The notes under the pieces are model-generated. The model was given only the letters and a program-made list of their open reading frames with translations. It ran no database searches and was not told where the DNA came from. The translations under genes were made by a program, and so were the position numbers. Positions 1-6,914 of a stretch of 9,253 bases of DNA are shown here, in pieces (the stretch's first letter is position 1; every line of letters starts with the position of its first letter). Source of the DNA: JAWPNA01 sp045402695 (GTDB lineage: Bacteria; Acidobacteriota; Polarisedimenticolia; JACPZX01; DASXTC01); the NCBI GenBank assembly GCA_045402695.1, contig JAWPNA010000082.1:1-9253 (forward strand), written 5' to 3'.

Positions 1-1
1 G

Positions 2-1105
2 GCGAAGCAGATCGCCTCCGCGGAGGAAATCGAGGGGGAGGCAACGGGCCAGTGGCAGCATCTGTCGTGGGAGTTCCCGGAGGTGATGCTGGAGGGGGCT
101 CCCGCCGACGATGCTCCCGCCCATCAGAGGGTGGTCTTCTGGTCCCAGGCGCAGGGGCGGCTCGACTCGGTGCGGGGGCGGCTGCTTCGGATCATGCGGG
201 AGTCCCGGCTCACCAAGGTGCTGCGCTTCGCGAGTCTGGATCAGTACGTGAGGGAGCGCGCGGGACTGAGCGTCCGTGAGGCCGAGGATCTGATCAGGCT
301 CGACGTGGAGCTGTCGGATCTGCCGGTGGCCTTCAAGATGTACGCGGCGGGAAGACTGGGGAGGTCGGCGGCGTGGCTGGTGGCGAAGGCGGTGCGATTG
401 AAGGGGGACAACAGGGCCGAGCGGGCGTGGGTGAGATTCGCGCTGTGCCACAGCTTCCGGAAGCTGGAGGCGGCGGTTGAGGCCGCCGAGGTTCACCGTC
501 AGGCGGACTGGGCTGACTTCCAGGCACATGGGGGCTGGCCCCCGGAGGACAAGAGCTTTGCCGAGGTTTTACAGATGTGTTCGCATTTCACAGTGCCGCC
601 CGAGGCGAGCCAGCCGATGACGCGGCTGACGTTCGTGCTGGATGAGGATCAGCAGGCGACCTACGAGCAGGCGTTGAGGGTGCTGAGGGGGTTGTACGGT
701 CAGGACCGGCCCGAATGGTGGTGCCTGGCGGCGATGGCGGTGCACTTCCTTGAGGTGTACGGCGACGCGGATGATCACGTGAAGAAGACTCTGGCGCGGC
801 GCGTCATCCAGAGAGACGAGTACACGTGCGGCGCTCCGGAGTGCTTGAGGCGCGGGGGGCTGGAGGCTGACCACATCGAGCTGAGGTCTAGGCGGGGGCC
901 GTCGGTGGAGTGGAATGAGGGATCGTTATGTGGTCCACATCACCGGCACATCAAGCACGAGCTGGGGGCGCTGACGTTGTACGGGAAGGCTCCGGATGAT
1001 CTGTGGGTGAGGATGGGCGAGAGGCTGTACCACAAGGACCGGCTGGTGCGGCCGGCCCTCGACGAAGGGATCCTGGATGATGATCCGTGGGCGGTCAGCG
1101 GATAG
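2..1105 (+). CDS. HNH endonuclease-family protein, 5' partial
   Basis: The reading frame is open to the left edge (first full codon at 2) with strongly GC-biased third bases, so the start lies outside the window. The GTG/ATG at 83-88 lacks a properly spaced Shine-Dalgarno site. About 367 codons are visible. The C-terminal part has a zinc-finger-type HNH nuclease core: Cys at 827-829 and 842-844, the Asp-His pair at 869-874, Asn at 914-916, and Cys-x2-His-His at 929-943. It is followed by a conserved-looking tail with a Gly-x-Ala-Pro motif and an Arg-Met-Gly. The N-terminal two thirds is predicted helical and contains an AAGRLGRSAAW stretch reminiscent of DUF222/13E12-type HNH proteins. Such proteins are presumed metal-dependent DNA nucleases; substrate and role are unknown. 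Arginine codons are often AGG/AGA (about 15 of 37), unlike neighbouring genes, which suggests transfer. The 3' end overlaps menG by 11 bp. The HNH call is firm; the biological role is not known. Confidence 0.85.
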   Translation, partial: AKQIASAEEIEGEATGQWQHLSWEFPEVMLEGAPADDAPAHQRVVFWSQAQGRLDSVRGRLLRIMRESRLTKVLRFASLDQYVRERAGLSVREAEDLIRLDVELSDLPVAFKMYAAGRLGRSAAWLVAKAVRLKGDNRAERAWVRFALCHSFRKLEAAVEAAEVHRQADWADFQAHGGWPPEDKSFAEVLQMCSHFTVPPEASQPMTRLTFVLDEDQQATYEQALRVLRGLYGQDRPEWWCLAAMAVHFLEVYGDADDHVKKTLARRVIQRDEYTCGAPECLRRGGLEADHIELRSRRGPSVEWNEGSLCGPHHRHIKHELGALTLYGKAPDDLWVRMGERLYHKDRLVRPALDEGILDDDPWAVSG

Positions 1106-1790
1106 AAGGAGAGCCGGCGGCTGGCTTTCCGGCGATGTACAGGGCGGCGATGCCTCGGGCGAAATCGAGATGCCGCACCGACTCGAAGCCCGCCTGCTCG
1201 ATGATCTGCTTCATCCGATCCTGATCGGGGAACTCCTGGATCGAGGTGGACAGATAGTCGTATGCCGAACGGCGGCCCGAGACGATCGCGCCGATGAGGG
1301 GGACGGCGAGTCGCAGGTACAGCAGGTAGAGGCGGCCGAAGATGGCCCCTCGCGGCGAGGCGAACTCGAGGATGCCGAGCCTGCCGCCCGGCCGCAGCAC
1401 GCGCCGCATCTCGCGCAATCCGGCCGGCAGGTCCGCCAGGTTGCGCACGCCGAACGCGACCGTGACGAGATCGAACGCCCCTTCGCGGAAGGGGAGCCGG
1501 AGGCAGTCGGCCTCGGCGAGTCGAGGCACTCCCTTGGCTGCGGCGCGCTCCAGCATCTCACGCGAGAAGTCGGCGGCCATCACGATGGCCCCGCGCCCCG
1601 CCAGCTCGCGCGCCAGGTCGCCCGTGCCGCAGCAGAGGTCCACCGCCAGCTCCCCTGGCGCGGGGGTCAGCTCGACGCACGCGCGACGGCGCCACCTCCG
1701 GTCCGTCCCGAGGCTCAGGATCGTGTTGAGCAGGTCGTAGCGCCCGGCGATGGCGCCGAACATGCTCTTCACCTCGGTGGCTGCCGGCAT
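1095..1790 (-). CDS. menG: demethylmenaquinone / 2-polyprenyl-6-methoxybenzoquinol C-methyltransferase (MenG/UbiE)
   Basis: This enzyme catalyses the SAM-dependent C-methylation that finishes menaquinone, or a late ubiquinone step, and acts on a membrane-embedded lipid quinone. The 231-residue protein is of usual family length. Visible hallmarks are an N-terminal RYDxxN (residues 17-22), SAM motif I VDLCCGTGD (50-58), an acidic residue after beta-2 (D74), the UbiE signature FGVRN (113-117), RPGGR (133-137), and YDYLSTSIQEFP (177-188). The ATG at 1790 is chosen because the family normally starts about 10-20 residues before the RYD motif. A GGAGG lies 12 nt upstream, which is rather far. An in-frame TTG at 1820 would add ten residues but has no ribosome-binding site. 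The gene is divergent from rplM and its 3' end overlaps the HNH gene. Sequence alone cannot tell menaquinone from ubiquinone use. No other quinone gene is in the window. Confidence 0.95.
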   Translation of the reverse strand: MPAATEVKSMFGAIAGRYDLLNTILSLGTDRRWRRRACVELTPAPGELAVDLCCGTGDLARELAGRGAIVMAADFSREMLERAAAKGVPRLAEADCLRLPFREGAFDLVTVAFGVRNLADLPAGLREMRRVLRPGGRLGILEFASPRGAIFGRLYLLYLRLAVPLIGAIVSGRRSAYDYLSTSIQEFPDQDRMKQIIEQAGFESVRHLDFARGIAALYIAGKPAAGSPSIR

Positions 1791-1802
1791 GGCGGCATGA
1801 TA

Positions 1803-1807
1803 CCTCC
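1803..1807 (-). promoter_or_regulatory. Probable ribosome binding site of menG
   Basis: On the - strand this reads GGAGG, 12 nt before the ATG at 1790. The gap is longer than usual. An out-of-frame ATG at 1798 sits closer (4 nt), and the in-frame TTG at 1820 lies upstream of this site. The site therefore favours the shorter protein without settling the start. Confidence 0.5.
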
Positions 1808-1830
1808 ACCCGGGCGTCAAAGGACTGGCG

Positions 1831-1858
1831 GGTTCCCGGATGGAGCATGCCGGGAATC
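1831..1858. repeat. Inverted repeat in the menG-rplM divergent spacer
   Basis: TTCCCGG (1833-1839) and CCGGGAA (1850-1856) form a perfect 7-bp inverted repeat. Inside it ATG (1840-1842) can pair with CAT (1846-1848), leaving one bulged G and a GAG loop. The repeat ends six bases before the -35 hexamer of the rplM promoter and lies in the 5' leader region of menG. No T tract follows on either strand, so it is not an intrinsic terminator. It could be an operator or an RNA hairpin in the menG leader; neither is proven. Confidence 0.55.
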
Positions 1859-1861
1859 TCC

Positions 1862-1890
1862 TTGACTTCGCTGGACCCCTGTAGTAAAAA
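1862..1890 (+). promoter_or_regulatory. Sigma70-like promoter for the rplM operon
   Basis: The -35 hexamer is TTGACT (1862-1867, five of six consensus bases). A 17-nt spacer separates it from TAAAAA (1885-1890, four of six). It sits about 50 nt before the rplM start in the only sizeable spacer upstream of the ribosomal protein genes. Predicted transcription would begin near 1896-1898, just at a small dyad TGGTT-N6-AACCA (1893-1908). The call rests on sequence match and position only. Confidence 0.6.
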
Positions 1891-1941
1891 GATGGTTTTG
1901 TCCAACCACAATTGCGTCAAGTTCTGGAGAGAAACCTCGTC

Positions 1942-2403
1942 ATGCAGACCTACGCCCCGAAGGGGCTGCCGCAGGATCCGAAGTGGTTCCTGGTGGATGC
2001 GGAGGGCAGGGCGCTCGGGCGCCTGGCGACTCTGGTCGCCTCCCGGCTGCGTGGCAAGCACCGGCCGACCTTCGCGCCCAACTATGACCACGGCGATCAT
2101 GTGATCGTGGTGAACGCCGCGAAGGTGATGCTCACGGGCAAGAAGAAGACCGACAAGTTCTACAGACGGCACACAGGGTATCCCGGTGGCCTCAAGGAGA
2201 TCGCGGCCGGCAAGCTCCTGGCCACGCGCCCCGACAGGGTGATCGAGTATGCAGTCTCCGGGATGCTCCCCAAGAACTCCATGGGGAAAAAGCTAATCAC
2301 GAAGCTCAAGGTCTACGCGGGTCCCGAGCACCCCCACGCGGCACAGAAGCCCGAGCCTCTCGAGGTTCCGACCGCGGGTCCGGGGCGCGAACAGAGGAGG
2401 TAG
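1942..2403 (+). CDS. rplM: 50S ribosomal protein L13
   Basis: L13 is an early-assembly protein of the large subunit that binds 23S rRNA. The 153-residue product follows the family closely: WFLVDAEG near the N terminus, [23 protein letters not shown], the HTGYPGG loop, GMLPKNSMG and the C-terminal [12 protein letters not shown]. It is about ten residues longer than the 142-residue E. coli protein because of a short Pro/Gly/Arg-rich tail. The ATG at 1942 matches the usual MxTY-type beginning. The in-frame TTG at 1912 would add a non-conserved extension. A GGAGAG lies somewhat far upstream (about 1925-1930). L13 is the first gene after the predicted promoter and is paired with rpsI six bases downstream, as in most bacteria, which gives matched production of L13 and S9. 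Confidence 0.98.
   Translation: MQTYAPKGLPQDPKWFLVDAEGRALGRLATLVASRLRGKHRPTFAPNYDHGDHVIVVNAAKVMLTGKKKTDKFYRRHTGYPGGLKEIAAGKLLATRPDRVIEYAVSGMLPKNSMGKKLITKLKVYAGPEHPHAAQKPEPLEVPTAGPGREQRR
2395..2400 (+). promoter_or_regulatory. Ribosome binding site fixing the TTG start of rpsI
   Basis: A full AGGAGG sits in the last codons of rplM, 9 nt before the TTG at 2410. It supports the unusual initiation codon and implies that rpsI translation is coupled to the end of rplM. Confidence 0.85.
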
Positions 2404-2409
2404 CCAGTT

Positions 2410-2805
2410 TTGGCGGCAAGCATCGAGTACTATGGCACGGGCAAGAGGAAGCGAGCGGTGGCCAGGGTTCGGATGCGCCCGGGCCAGGGAGAGATCAAGG
2501 TCAACAAGCGAGAGATCGACAACTACTTCCCCAGCGCGGTTCTGCGGACGGTCGTCCGGTCTCCGCTGCTCATCACGGAGACCGCGGACCGATTCACCAT
2601 CCTGGTCAACGTCAACGGAGGCGGCACGGCGGGACAGGCCGGGGCCGTGAGGCACGGAATCTCGCGCGCGCTGCTGCAATACAACTCGGAACTCAGGCAG
2701 AAGCTCAAAGAGGCGGGGTTCCTCACCAGGGACTCCCGGATCAAGGAACGAAAGAAGTACGGACAGAAGGGGGCCCGCAAGCGCTTCCAGTTCTCCAAGA
2801 GGTAG
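2410..2805 (+). CDS. rpsI: 30S ribosomal protein S9
   Basis: S9 sits in the head of the small subunit, and its basic C-terminal tail contacts the P-site tRNA. The 131-residue protein is the usual size (130 in E. coli). It shows the N-terminal [14 protein letters not shown] motif, [16 protein letters not shown], the glycine-rich [15 protein letters not shown] segment, and the invariant terminal sequence FQFSKR. Initiation is at TTG, supported by AGGAGG 9 nt upstream and by the normal position of the GTGKRK motif. No upstream ATG gives a better fit. It follows rplM by 6 nt in the conserved L13-S9 pair and precedes rpsB by 47 nt. In that 47-nt gap I see only the rpsB ribosome-binding site and no terminator. 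Confidence 0.98.
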   Translation: MAASIEYYGTGKRKRAVARVRMRPGQGEIKVNKREIDNYFPSAVLRTVVRSPLLITETADRFTILVNVNGGGTAGQAGAVRHGISRALLQYNSELRQKLKEAGFLTRDSRIKERKKYGQKGARKRFQFSKR

Positions 2806-2842
2806 CGGGAGCGGCGGACCCGTACACAACGAGTATCAACTG

Positions 2843-2847
2843 GGAGG
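2843..2847 (+). promoter_or_regulatory. Ribosome binding site fixing the TTG start of rpsB
   Basis: GGAGG lies 5 nt before the TTG at 2853. The protein reads M-A-S-V-S-M-K from this codon, matching the usual S2 beginning, so the TTG is preferred over the internal ATG at 2868. Confidence 0.85.
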
Positions 2848-2852
2848 GAAGC

Positions 2853-3731
2853 TTGGCGTCAGTTTCGATGAAGGAGCTGCTCGAGGCTGGAGTGCATTTC
2901 GGCCATCAGACGAAGCGCTGGAACCCCAAAATGAAGCCGTTCATCTTCGGCCAGCGCAACGGAATCTACATCATCGATCTCCAGCAGACGGTGCACCGGG
3001 CCAAGACAGCGGTGGATTTCGTCACCCGGGTGGCGTCAGAAGGCGGCACCGTGCTCTTCGTCGGAACCAAGAGACAAGCGCAGGAGGCCATCCAGGAGGA
3101 GGCCGTTCGCTGCGGGATGCCGTACGTGAACACCCGCTGGCTCGGGGGCACCCTCACCAACTTCCAGACCATCAAGAAGAGGATCGAGCGGCTGCGCTAT
3201 CTCGAGTCGCTGGAAACCGATCTGCACCGACGCGAGATGCTCACCAAGAAGGAGCTCGGCAAGCTCGAGAAGGAGCGGGTGAAGCTCGACAAGGTGCTCG
3301 TCGGCATCAAATCGATGAGCTCGCTTCCAGAGGCCATCTTCGTCATCGACCCGAAGAAGGAGTACATCGCGGTCAGCGAGGTGCGCCGCCTTCGGATCCC
3401 CGTGATCGCCGTGGTGGATACCAACTGCGACCCCGACCTGATCGATTACATCATCCCTGGCAACGACGACGCGATCAGGGCGATCCGACTGTTCGCGTCC
3501 CGGATGGCCGATGCGGTCTCCGAGGGGCAGAACCTCCACCAGCGACGGGCCCAGGAGGCGTCCGAGGATGGGGAGGGCAAGGACTCGGGCGAGGTGCAGG
3601 CGGCCGGTGCGGCTCCGGCGGCCGGCAAGCTGAAGCCCCGGACGCGCCCGCGCGGCTCCGCGACGGACGACACTGGAGAGCTTCCCACGGCGAGCGAGCC
3701 GAAGGGGAAGGTCCCGGTCGAGATCCGATAG
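2853..3731 (+). CDS. rpsB: 30S ribosomal protein S2
   Basis: S2 is a late-assembling protein on the solvent side of the small subunit, bound between head and body. The 292-residue product has the full conserved core: [19 protein letters not shown] near the N terminus, [26 protein letters not shown] strand (here [11 protein letters not shown]), [10 protein letters not shown], a central coiled-coil hairpin of charged residues (about 105-150), [17 protein letters not shown] and [10 protein letters not shown]. From about residue 228 an extension of roughly 65 residues rich in Ala, Gly, Pro and charged residues follows; E. coli S2 is 241 residues long. The start is TTG with a close GGAGG. A 76-nt spacer with a strong hairpin separates it from tsf. 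In E. coli, S2 represses its own rpsB-tsf operon; whether that holds here is unknown. Confidence 0.98.
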   Translation: MASVSMKELLEAGVHFGHQTKRWNPKMKPFIFGQRNGIYIIDLQQTVHRAKTAVDFVTRVASEGGTVLFVGTKRQAQEAIQEEAVRCGMPYVNTRWLGGTLTNFQTIKKRIERLRYLESLETDLHRREMLTKKELGKLEKERVKLDKVLVGIKSMSSLPEAIFVIDPKKEYIAVSEVRRLRIPVIAVVDTNCDPDLIDYIIPGNDDAIRAIRLFASRMADAVSEGQNLHQRRAQEASEDGEGKDSGEVQAAGAAPAAGKLKPRTRPRGSATDDTGELPTASEPKGKVPVEIR

Positions 3732-3740
3732 GCGAGATCC

Positions 3741-3766
3741 TCCGGGCCCCTTCCCGCGGCCCCGGG
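3741..3766 (+). other. GC-rich RNA hairpin in the rpsB-tsf spacer
   Basis: In the transcript, bases 3741-3748 can pair with 3758-3766: five G-C pairs (3744-3748 with 3758-3762), a bulged C at 3763, then two G-C pairs and a closing U-G pair, around a 9-nt loop. No U tract follows, so it is not a standard terminator. It could slow polymerase, protect mRNA or mark a processing site and so set the ratio of S2 to EF-Ts. That function is inferred. Confidence 0.55.
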
Positions 3767-3807
3767 TCGAAGAACCCCGAGACACGAACCGACATCGGAG
3801 GCAAGTC

Positions 3808-4425
<618 letters not shown>

Positions 4426-4436
4426 GGAGATGACGG

Positions 4437-5156
4437 GTGTCGCACAAGCCCATCTACAAGAGAGTCCTGCTCAAGCTGAGCGGGGAAGCCTTGATGGGCG
4501 ACACCGGCTTCGGCATCGACGCGGCGGTGGTGGCTCGCATCGCGGGCGAGGTCAAGGAGGTTCACGACCTCGGCGTGGAGGTCGCGCTCGTGATTGGCGG
4601 CGGCAACATCTTCCGTGGACTGGATTCCCGCGCCCAGAGGATGGATCGGGTGGCCGCGGACCACATGGGCATGCTGGCAACCCTGATCAACAGCCTGGCC
4701 ATGCAGGACGCGCTCGAGCAGTCCGGCGTGGTCACGCGCGTGCTCTCGGCCATCGAGATGCGGGCCGTCGCCGAACCGTACATCCGCCGGCGCGCCATCC
4801 GGCACCTGGAGAAGCGGCGCATCGTGATCCTGGCAGCCGGCACGGGCAACCCCTACTTCACCACCGACTCCGCGGCGGCCCTGAGGGCCATGGAAATCAA
4901 GGCGGAGGTGCTCCTGAAGGCCACGCGCGTGGACGGTGTGTTCACCGCCGATCCACACACCGACCCGGCGGCCACCAAGATCGACAGGATTCGTTATCTG
5001 GAGGTCCTGGACCGAGGCCTGAAGGTCATGGACACGACGGCCATCTCGCTCTGCATGGACAACGCCCTGCCCATCGTCGTCTTCAACCTGACCGAACGTG
5101 GTAACATACGCCGTGTCGTGACCGGCGAGAAGATCGGCTCGATCGTGGGGGCTTGA
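4437..5156 (+). CDS. pyrH: UMP kinase (uridylate kinase)
   Basis: PyrH phosphorylates UMP to UDP with ATP, the step feeding all pyrimidine nucleotides after de novo synthesis. It belongs to the amino-acid kinase fold, usually hexameric and regulated by GTP and UTP. The 239-residue protein is standard length. It shows [10 protein letters not shown] (10-19), the glycine-rich [10 protein letters not shown] (52-61), DHMGMLAT (75-82), [14 protein letters not shown] (134-147) and [13 protein letters not shown] (161-173). Initiation is at GTG. AGGAG, overlapping the tsf stop codon, lies 7 nt before it, so translation is probably coupled to tsf. frr follows after 4 nt. The rpsB-tsf-pyrH-frr order is one of the most conserved gene strings in bacteria. 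Confidence 0.98.
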   Translation: MSHKPIYKRVLLKLSGEALMGDTGFGIDAAVVARIAGEVKEVHDLGVEVALVIGGGNIFRGLDSRAQRMDRVAADHMGMLATLINSLAMQDALEQSGVVTRVLSAIEMRAVAEPYIRRRAIRHLEKRRIVILAAGTGNPYFTTDSAAALRAMEIKAEVLLKATRVDGVFTADPHTDPAATKIDRIRYLEVLDRGLKVMDTTAISLCMDNALPIVVFNLTERGNIRRVVTGEKIGSIVGA

Positions 5157-5160
5157 CGCC

Positions 5161-5718
5161 ATGCTCAACGACCTGTACGCGCATACCGAAAAGAAGATGA
5201 AGGACCAGGTCGAGCACATCCGGCACGCGCTCTCGATGCTGAGAACTGGTCGGGCTTCTCTCGCGATCCTCGACGGGGTGCAGGTGGACTACTACGGCAC
5301 TCCGACGCCGCTCAACCAGGTGGCGACGCTCACGATCCCCGACCCGTCCCTCATCGTGGCGCAACCGTGGGATCCCTCCGCGCTGCCCGCCATCGAGAAG
5401 GCCATCTTGAAGTCGGACCTCGGGTTAAACCCGGCCAACGACGGCAAGATCGTGCGCATCCCTATTCCTCCCCTGACCGAGGAGCGGCGCAAGGAGCTGG
5501 CCAAGAAAGTCCATCACGTCGCCGAGGAAGGGCGCACCCACGTGCGGCTGCTCCGGCGCGAAGCCAACGAGGGCGCCAAGAAGCTGGAAAAAGACAAGAA
5601 GATCTCCCAGGATGACGAGAAGCGCGCCCTGGATCACGTCCAGAAGATGACGGATCAGCACATCAAGCTCATCGACGATCTGGCCAAGAAGAAGGAAAAG
5701 GAGATCCTCGAGATCTGA
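5161..5718 (+). CDS. frr: ribosome recycling factor
   Basis: Frr acts with EF-G to split the post-termination ribosome so that its subunits can be reused. The 185-residue product has exactly the length of the E. coli protein. Conserved elements include the N-terminal helix region HALSMLRTGRASLAILDGV, VDYYGTPTPLNQVATL, the hinge region PWDPSALPAIEKAI, and IPIPPLTEERRKEL, followed by the long charged helices of the three-helix bundle. The ATG starts 4 nt after the pyrH stop. Only a weak G-run (5147-5151) lies 9 nt upstream, so coupling to pyrH translation is likely. The usual downstream neighbours in many genomes (uppS, cdsA, dxr) are absent here; ispD follows after 13 nt. Confidence 0.98.
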   Translation: MLNDLYAHTEKKMKDQVEHIRHALSMLRTGRASLAILDGVQVDYYGTPTPLNQVATLTIPDPSLIVAQPWDPSALPAIEKAILKSDLGLNPANDGKIVRIPIPPLTEERRKELAKKVHHVAEEGRTHVRLLRREANEGAKKLEKDKKISQDDEKRALDHVQKMTDQHIKLIDDLAKKKEKEILEI

Positions 5719-5728
5719 CGTTTCTCCT
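5699..5728 (+). other. Possible RNA fold across the frr stop / ispD start
   Basis: AGGAGA (5699-5704) near the end of frr can pair with TCTCCT (5723-5728) just before the ispD ATG. Alternatively AGATC (5702-5706) can pair with GATCT (5712-5716). The frr stop codon is inside the outer pairing. There is no T run, so it is not a terminator. It coincides with the lack of a Shine-Dalgarno site for ispD and may link ispD translation to ribosomes finishing frr; this is speculative. Confidence 0.3.
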
Positions 5729-5731
5729 CCC

Positions 5732-6424
5732 ATGCACACCACCGCACTCATCGTCGCCGCCGGGGCGGGCCTCAGGATGGGCGCGGAGCTCCCCAAAGCA
5801 TTCCTCGATCTGGCGGGCCGGCCCCTCGTGGAATACAGCCTTCGCGCATTCGGCTTCCATCCTCTGGTGGATGCGGTCATCCTGATGGCTCCCGCGGCGA
5901 TGCTGGAAGAAGCCACACGCATCTCGCTTCTGGCCCCGAAGGTCGTGGCCGTGGCGCCGGGAGGAGCCAGGCGGCAGGATACGGTTCTGGCGGGGCTCGA
6001 CGCAGTCGCGCGGTCGCTGCCCGAGGGAGTGGCCGAGGAGGATGCCATCGTGCTTGTGCACGACGCCGCCCGGCCGCTCGTGGAGGCGGACTTGATCACG
6101 GCCGTCGTGGAAGCGACGGCGATCTCGGGCGCAGCGGTTCCAGGTTTGCGGCCGGCCGACACGGTGCGACGGGTGGGTTCCGGGACGCTGGATCGAGAAG
6201 GTCTCGTCCTGACGCAGACGCCGCAGGGGTTCAGACTGACCCTGCTGCGCGAGGCCTTCGCCCATGGCGGAGGCCAGGATGTCACCGACGACGCGGCGCT
6301 CGTCGAGCTTCTCGGCCACCCCGTCACTTTCGTCGCCGGCTCGCCGCGCAATCTCAAGGTGACCACGCGGGATGACCTCGAGATGGCCGCGGCGCTCGCG
6401 GGATGGATCGGAAAGGACAGGTGA
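5732..6424 (+). CDS. ispD: 2-C-methyl-D-erythritol 4-phosphate cytidylyltransferase
   Basis: IspD joins CTP and 2-C-methyl-D-erythritol 4-phosphate to make CDP-methylerythritol, the third step of the MEP pathway to isoprenoid precursors. The 230-residue protein fits the family. It shows the nucleotide-binding AAGAGLRMGAELPK (9-22), whose Arg15 and Lys22 match catalytic Arg20 and Lys27 of E. coli, then GGARRQDTVLAGL (77-89), LVHDAARP (108-115), and the C-terminal NLKVTTRDDLE beginning at residue 207, with Lys209 matching E. coli Lys213. The ATG lies 13 nt after frr, but the spacer is pyrimidine-rich and holds no ribosome-binding site. Its stop codon lies 2 nt before the chosen ispF start. IspD and IspF are often adjacent or fused; here they are separate and probably translationally coupled. 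Confidence 0.97.
   Translation: MHTTALIVAAGAGLRMGAELPKAFLDLAGRPLVEYSLRAFGFHPLVDAVILMAPAAMLEEATRISLLAPKVVAVAPGGARRQDTVLAGLDAVARSLPEGVAEEDAIVLVHDAARPLVEADLITAVVEATAISGAAVPGLRPADTVRRVGSGTLDREGLVLTQTPQGFRLTLLREAFAHGGGQDVTDDAALVELLGHPVTFVAGSPRNLKVTTRDDLEMAAALAGWIGKDR
6413..6417 (+). promoter_or_regulatory. Ribosome binding site supporting the TTG start of ispF
   Basis: AAGGA lies 9 nt before the TTG at 6427, within the 3' end of ispD. It favours that start over the in-frame ATG at 6403 and GTG at 6421, neither of which has a well-spaced site. Confidence 0.6.
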
Positions 6425-6426
6425 CC

Positions 6427-6912
6427 TTGTTCCGTGTCGGGCTGGGATATGACATCCACGCGTTCGCCGATGCCGAAAGCGATAGGCGTCTGGTGCTCGG
6501 CGGCGTCGAGATCACGGGAGCGCGCGGTTTGAAGGGGCACTCGGATGCCGACGTGCTGCTGCACTCCATCTGCGACGCCGTGCTGGGGGCTCTGGGCCTC
6601 GGCGACCTCGGCCGTCATTTTCCAGACAGCGATCCTCATCTGGCCGGCGTCTCGAGCCTGCTGCTCCTGGAAAAGGTCGTGGCGCTGATGAAGGAGCGGG
6701 GATACCGGCTCGTCAATCTGGATGCCATCGTCATCGCGCAGGAGCCTCAGATCGCCCCGCACGCGGCGGAAATGACGCGCAGAATCGCCGCGGCGATGGA
6801 CGCCACGGAGGAGGAGGTCAACCTGAAGGGGACCTCGCCCGAAGGTCTTGGAAGTCTCGGGCGCAAGGAAGGGATCGCGGCCGAGACGGTCGTCATGCTG
6901 GGGAGGATCTGA
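6427..6912 (+). CDS. ispF: 2-C-methyl-D-erythritol 2,4-cyclodiphosphate synthase
   Basis: IspF converts the phosphorylated CDP-methylerythritol to the 2,4-cyclodiphosphate, releasing CMP; it is the fifth MEP step and works as a trimer with a bound divalent metal. From the TTG at 6427 the protein has 161 residues and begins MFRVGLGYDIH, matching the family pattern. The ATG at 6403 would add eight non-conserved residues. Metal ligands Asp9, His11 and His46 are present (E. coli Asp8, His10, His42). GHSDADVLLH, GDLGRHFPDSDP and AQEPQIAPH are typical. The active-site loop reads KGTSPEGLG (134-142), with Thr136 and Glu139 kept and Ser at the position of E. coli Thr133. It follows ispD by 2 nt and precedes gltX by 2 nt. 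The intermediate-step kinase gene ispE is not in the window. Confidence 0.96.
   Translation: MFRVGLGYDIHAFADAESDRRLVLGGVEITGARGLKGHSDADVLLHSICDAVLGALGLGDLGRHFPDSDPHLAGVSSLLLLEKVVALMKERGYRLVNLDAIVIAQEPQIAPHAAEMTRRIAAAMDATEEEVNLKGTSPEGLGSLGRKEGIAAETVVMLGRI
6902..6906 (+). promoter_or_regulatory. Ribosome binding site supporting the TTG start of gltX
   Basis: GGAGG in the last codons of ispF is 8 nt before the TTG at 6915. The protein then reads MDPAVRVRFAPSPTG, placing the conserved FAPSPTG motif at its normal distance from the start. Confidence 0.8.
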
Positions 6913-6914
6913 CC

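Noticed and set aside
1077..1865. Open frame of 262 codons on the + strand opposite menG
   Set aside because: The opposite strand encodes all UbiE/MenG signatures; this translation is an Arg/Glu/Gly-rich shadow.
1814..1920. GCGTCAA at 1814-1820 and 1914-1920 (TTGACGC on the - strand, like a -35 box) as a repeat pair or menG promoter
   Set aside because: A heptamer occurring twice 100 bp apart is easily chance. The TTGACG at 1920-1915 has no convincing -10 hexamer at 16-18 nt on the - strand.
2806..2852. Terminator or new promoter between rpsI and rpsB
   Set aside because: I found no stable hairpin with a T tract and no pair of promoter hexamers in the 47 nt, so read-through is the simplest view.
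3744..3766. GGGCCC, CCGCGG and CCCGGG palindromes in the rpsB-tsf spacer as separate protein binding sites
   Set aside because: Six-base palindromes are common in GC-rich spacers; the long-range hairpin explains the symmetry better.
6403..6426. ATG at 6403 as the ispF start
   Set aside because: It adds eight residues not found in the family, lacks a spaced ribosome binding site, and overlaps ispD by 22 bp. TTG at 6427 gives the expected N terminus.
5425..6762. Long open frame (445 codons) on the - strand opposite frr, ispD and ispF
   Set aside because: It lies antisense to three genes with clear family motifs, its translation is low-complexity (Ser/Ala/Arg-rich) with no recognisable domain, and such frames are expected in GC-rich DNA.
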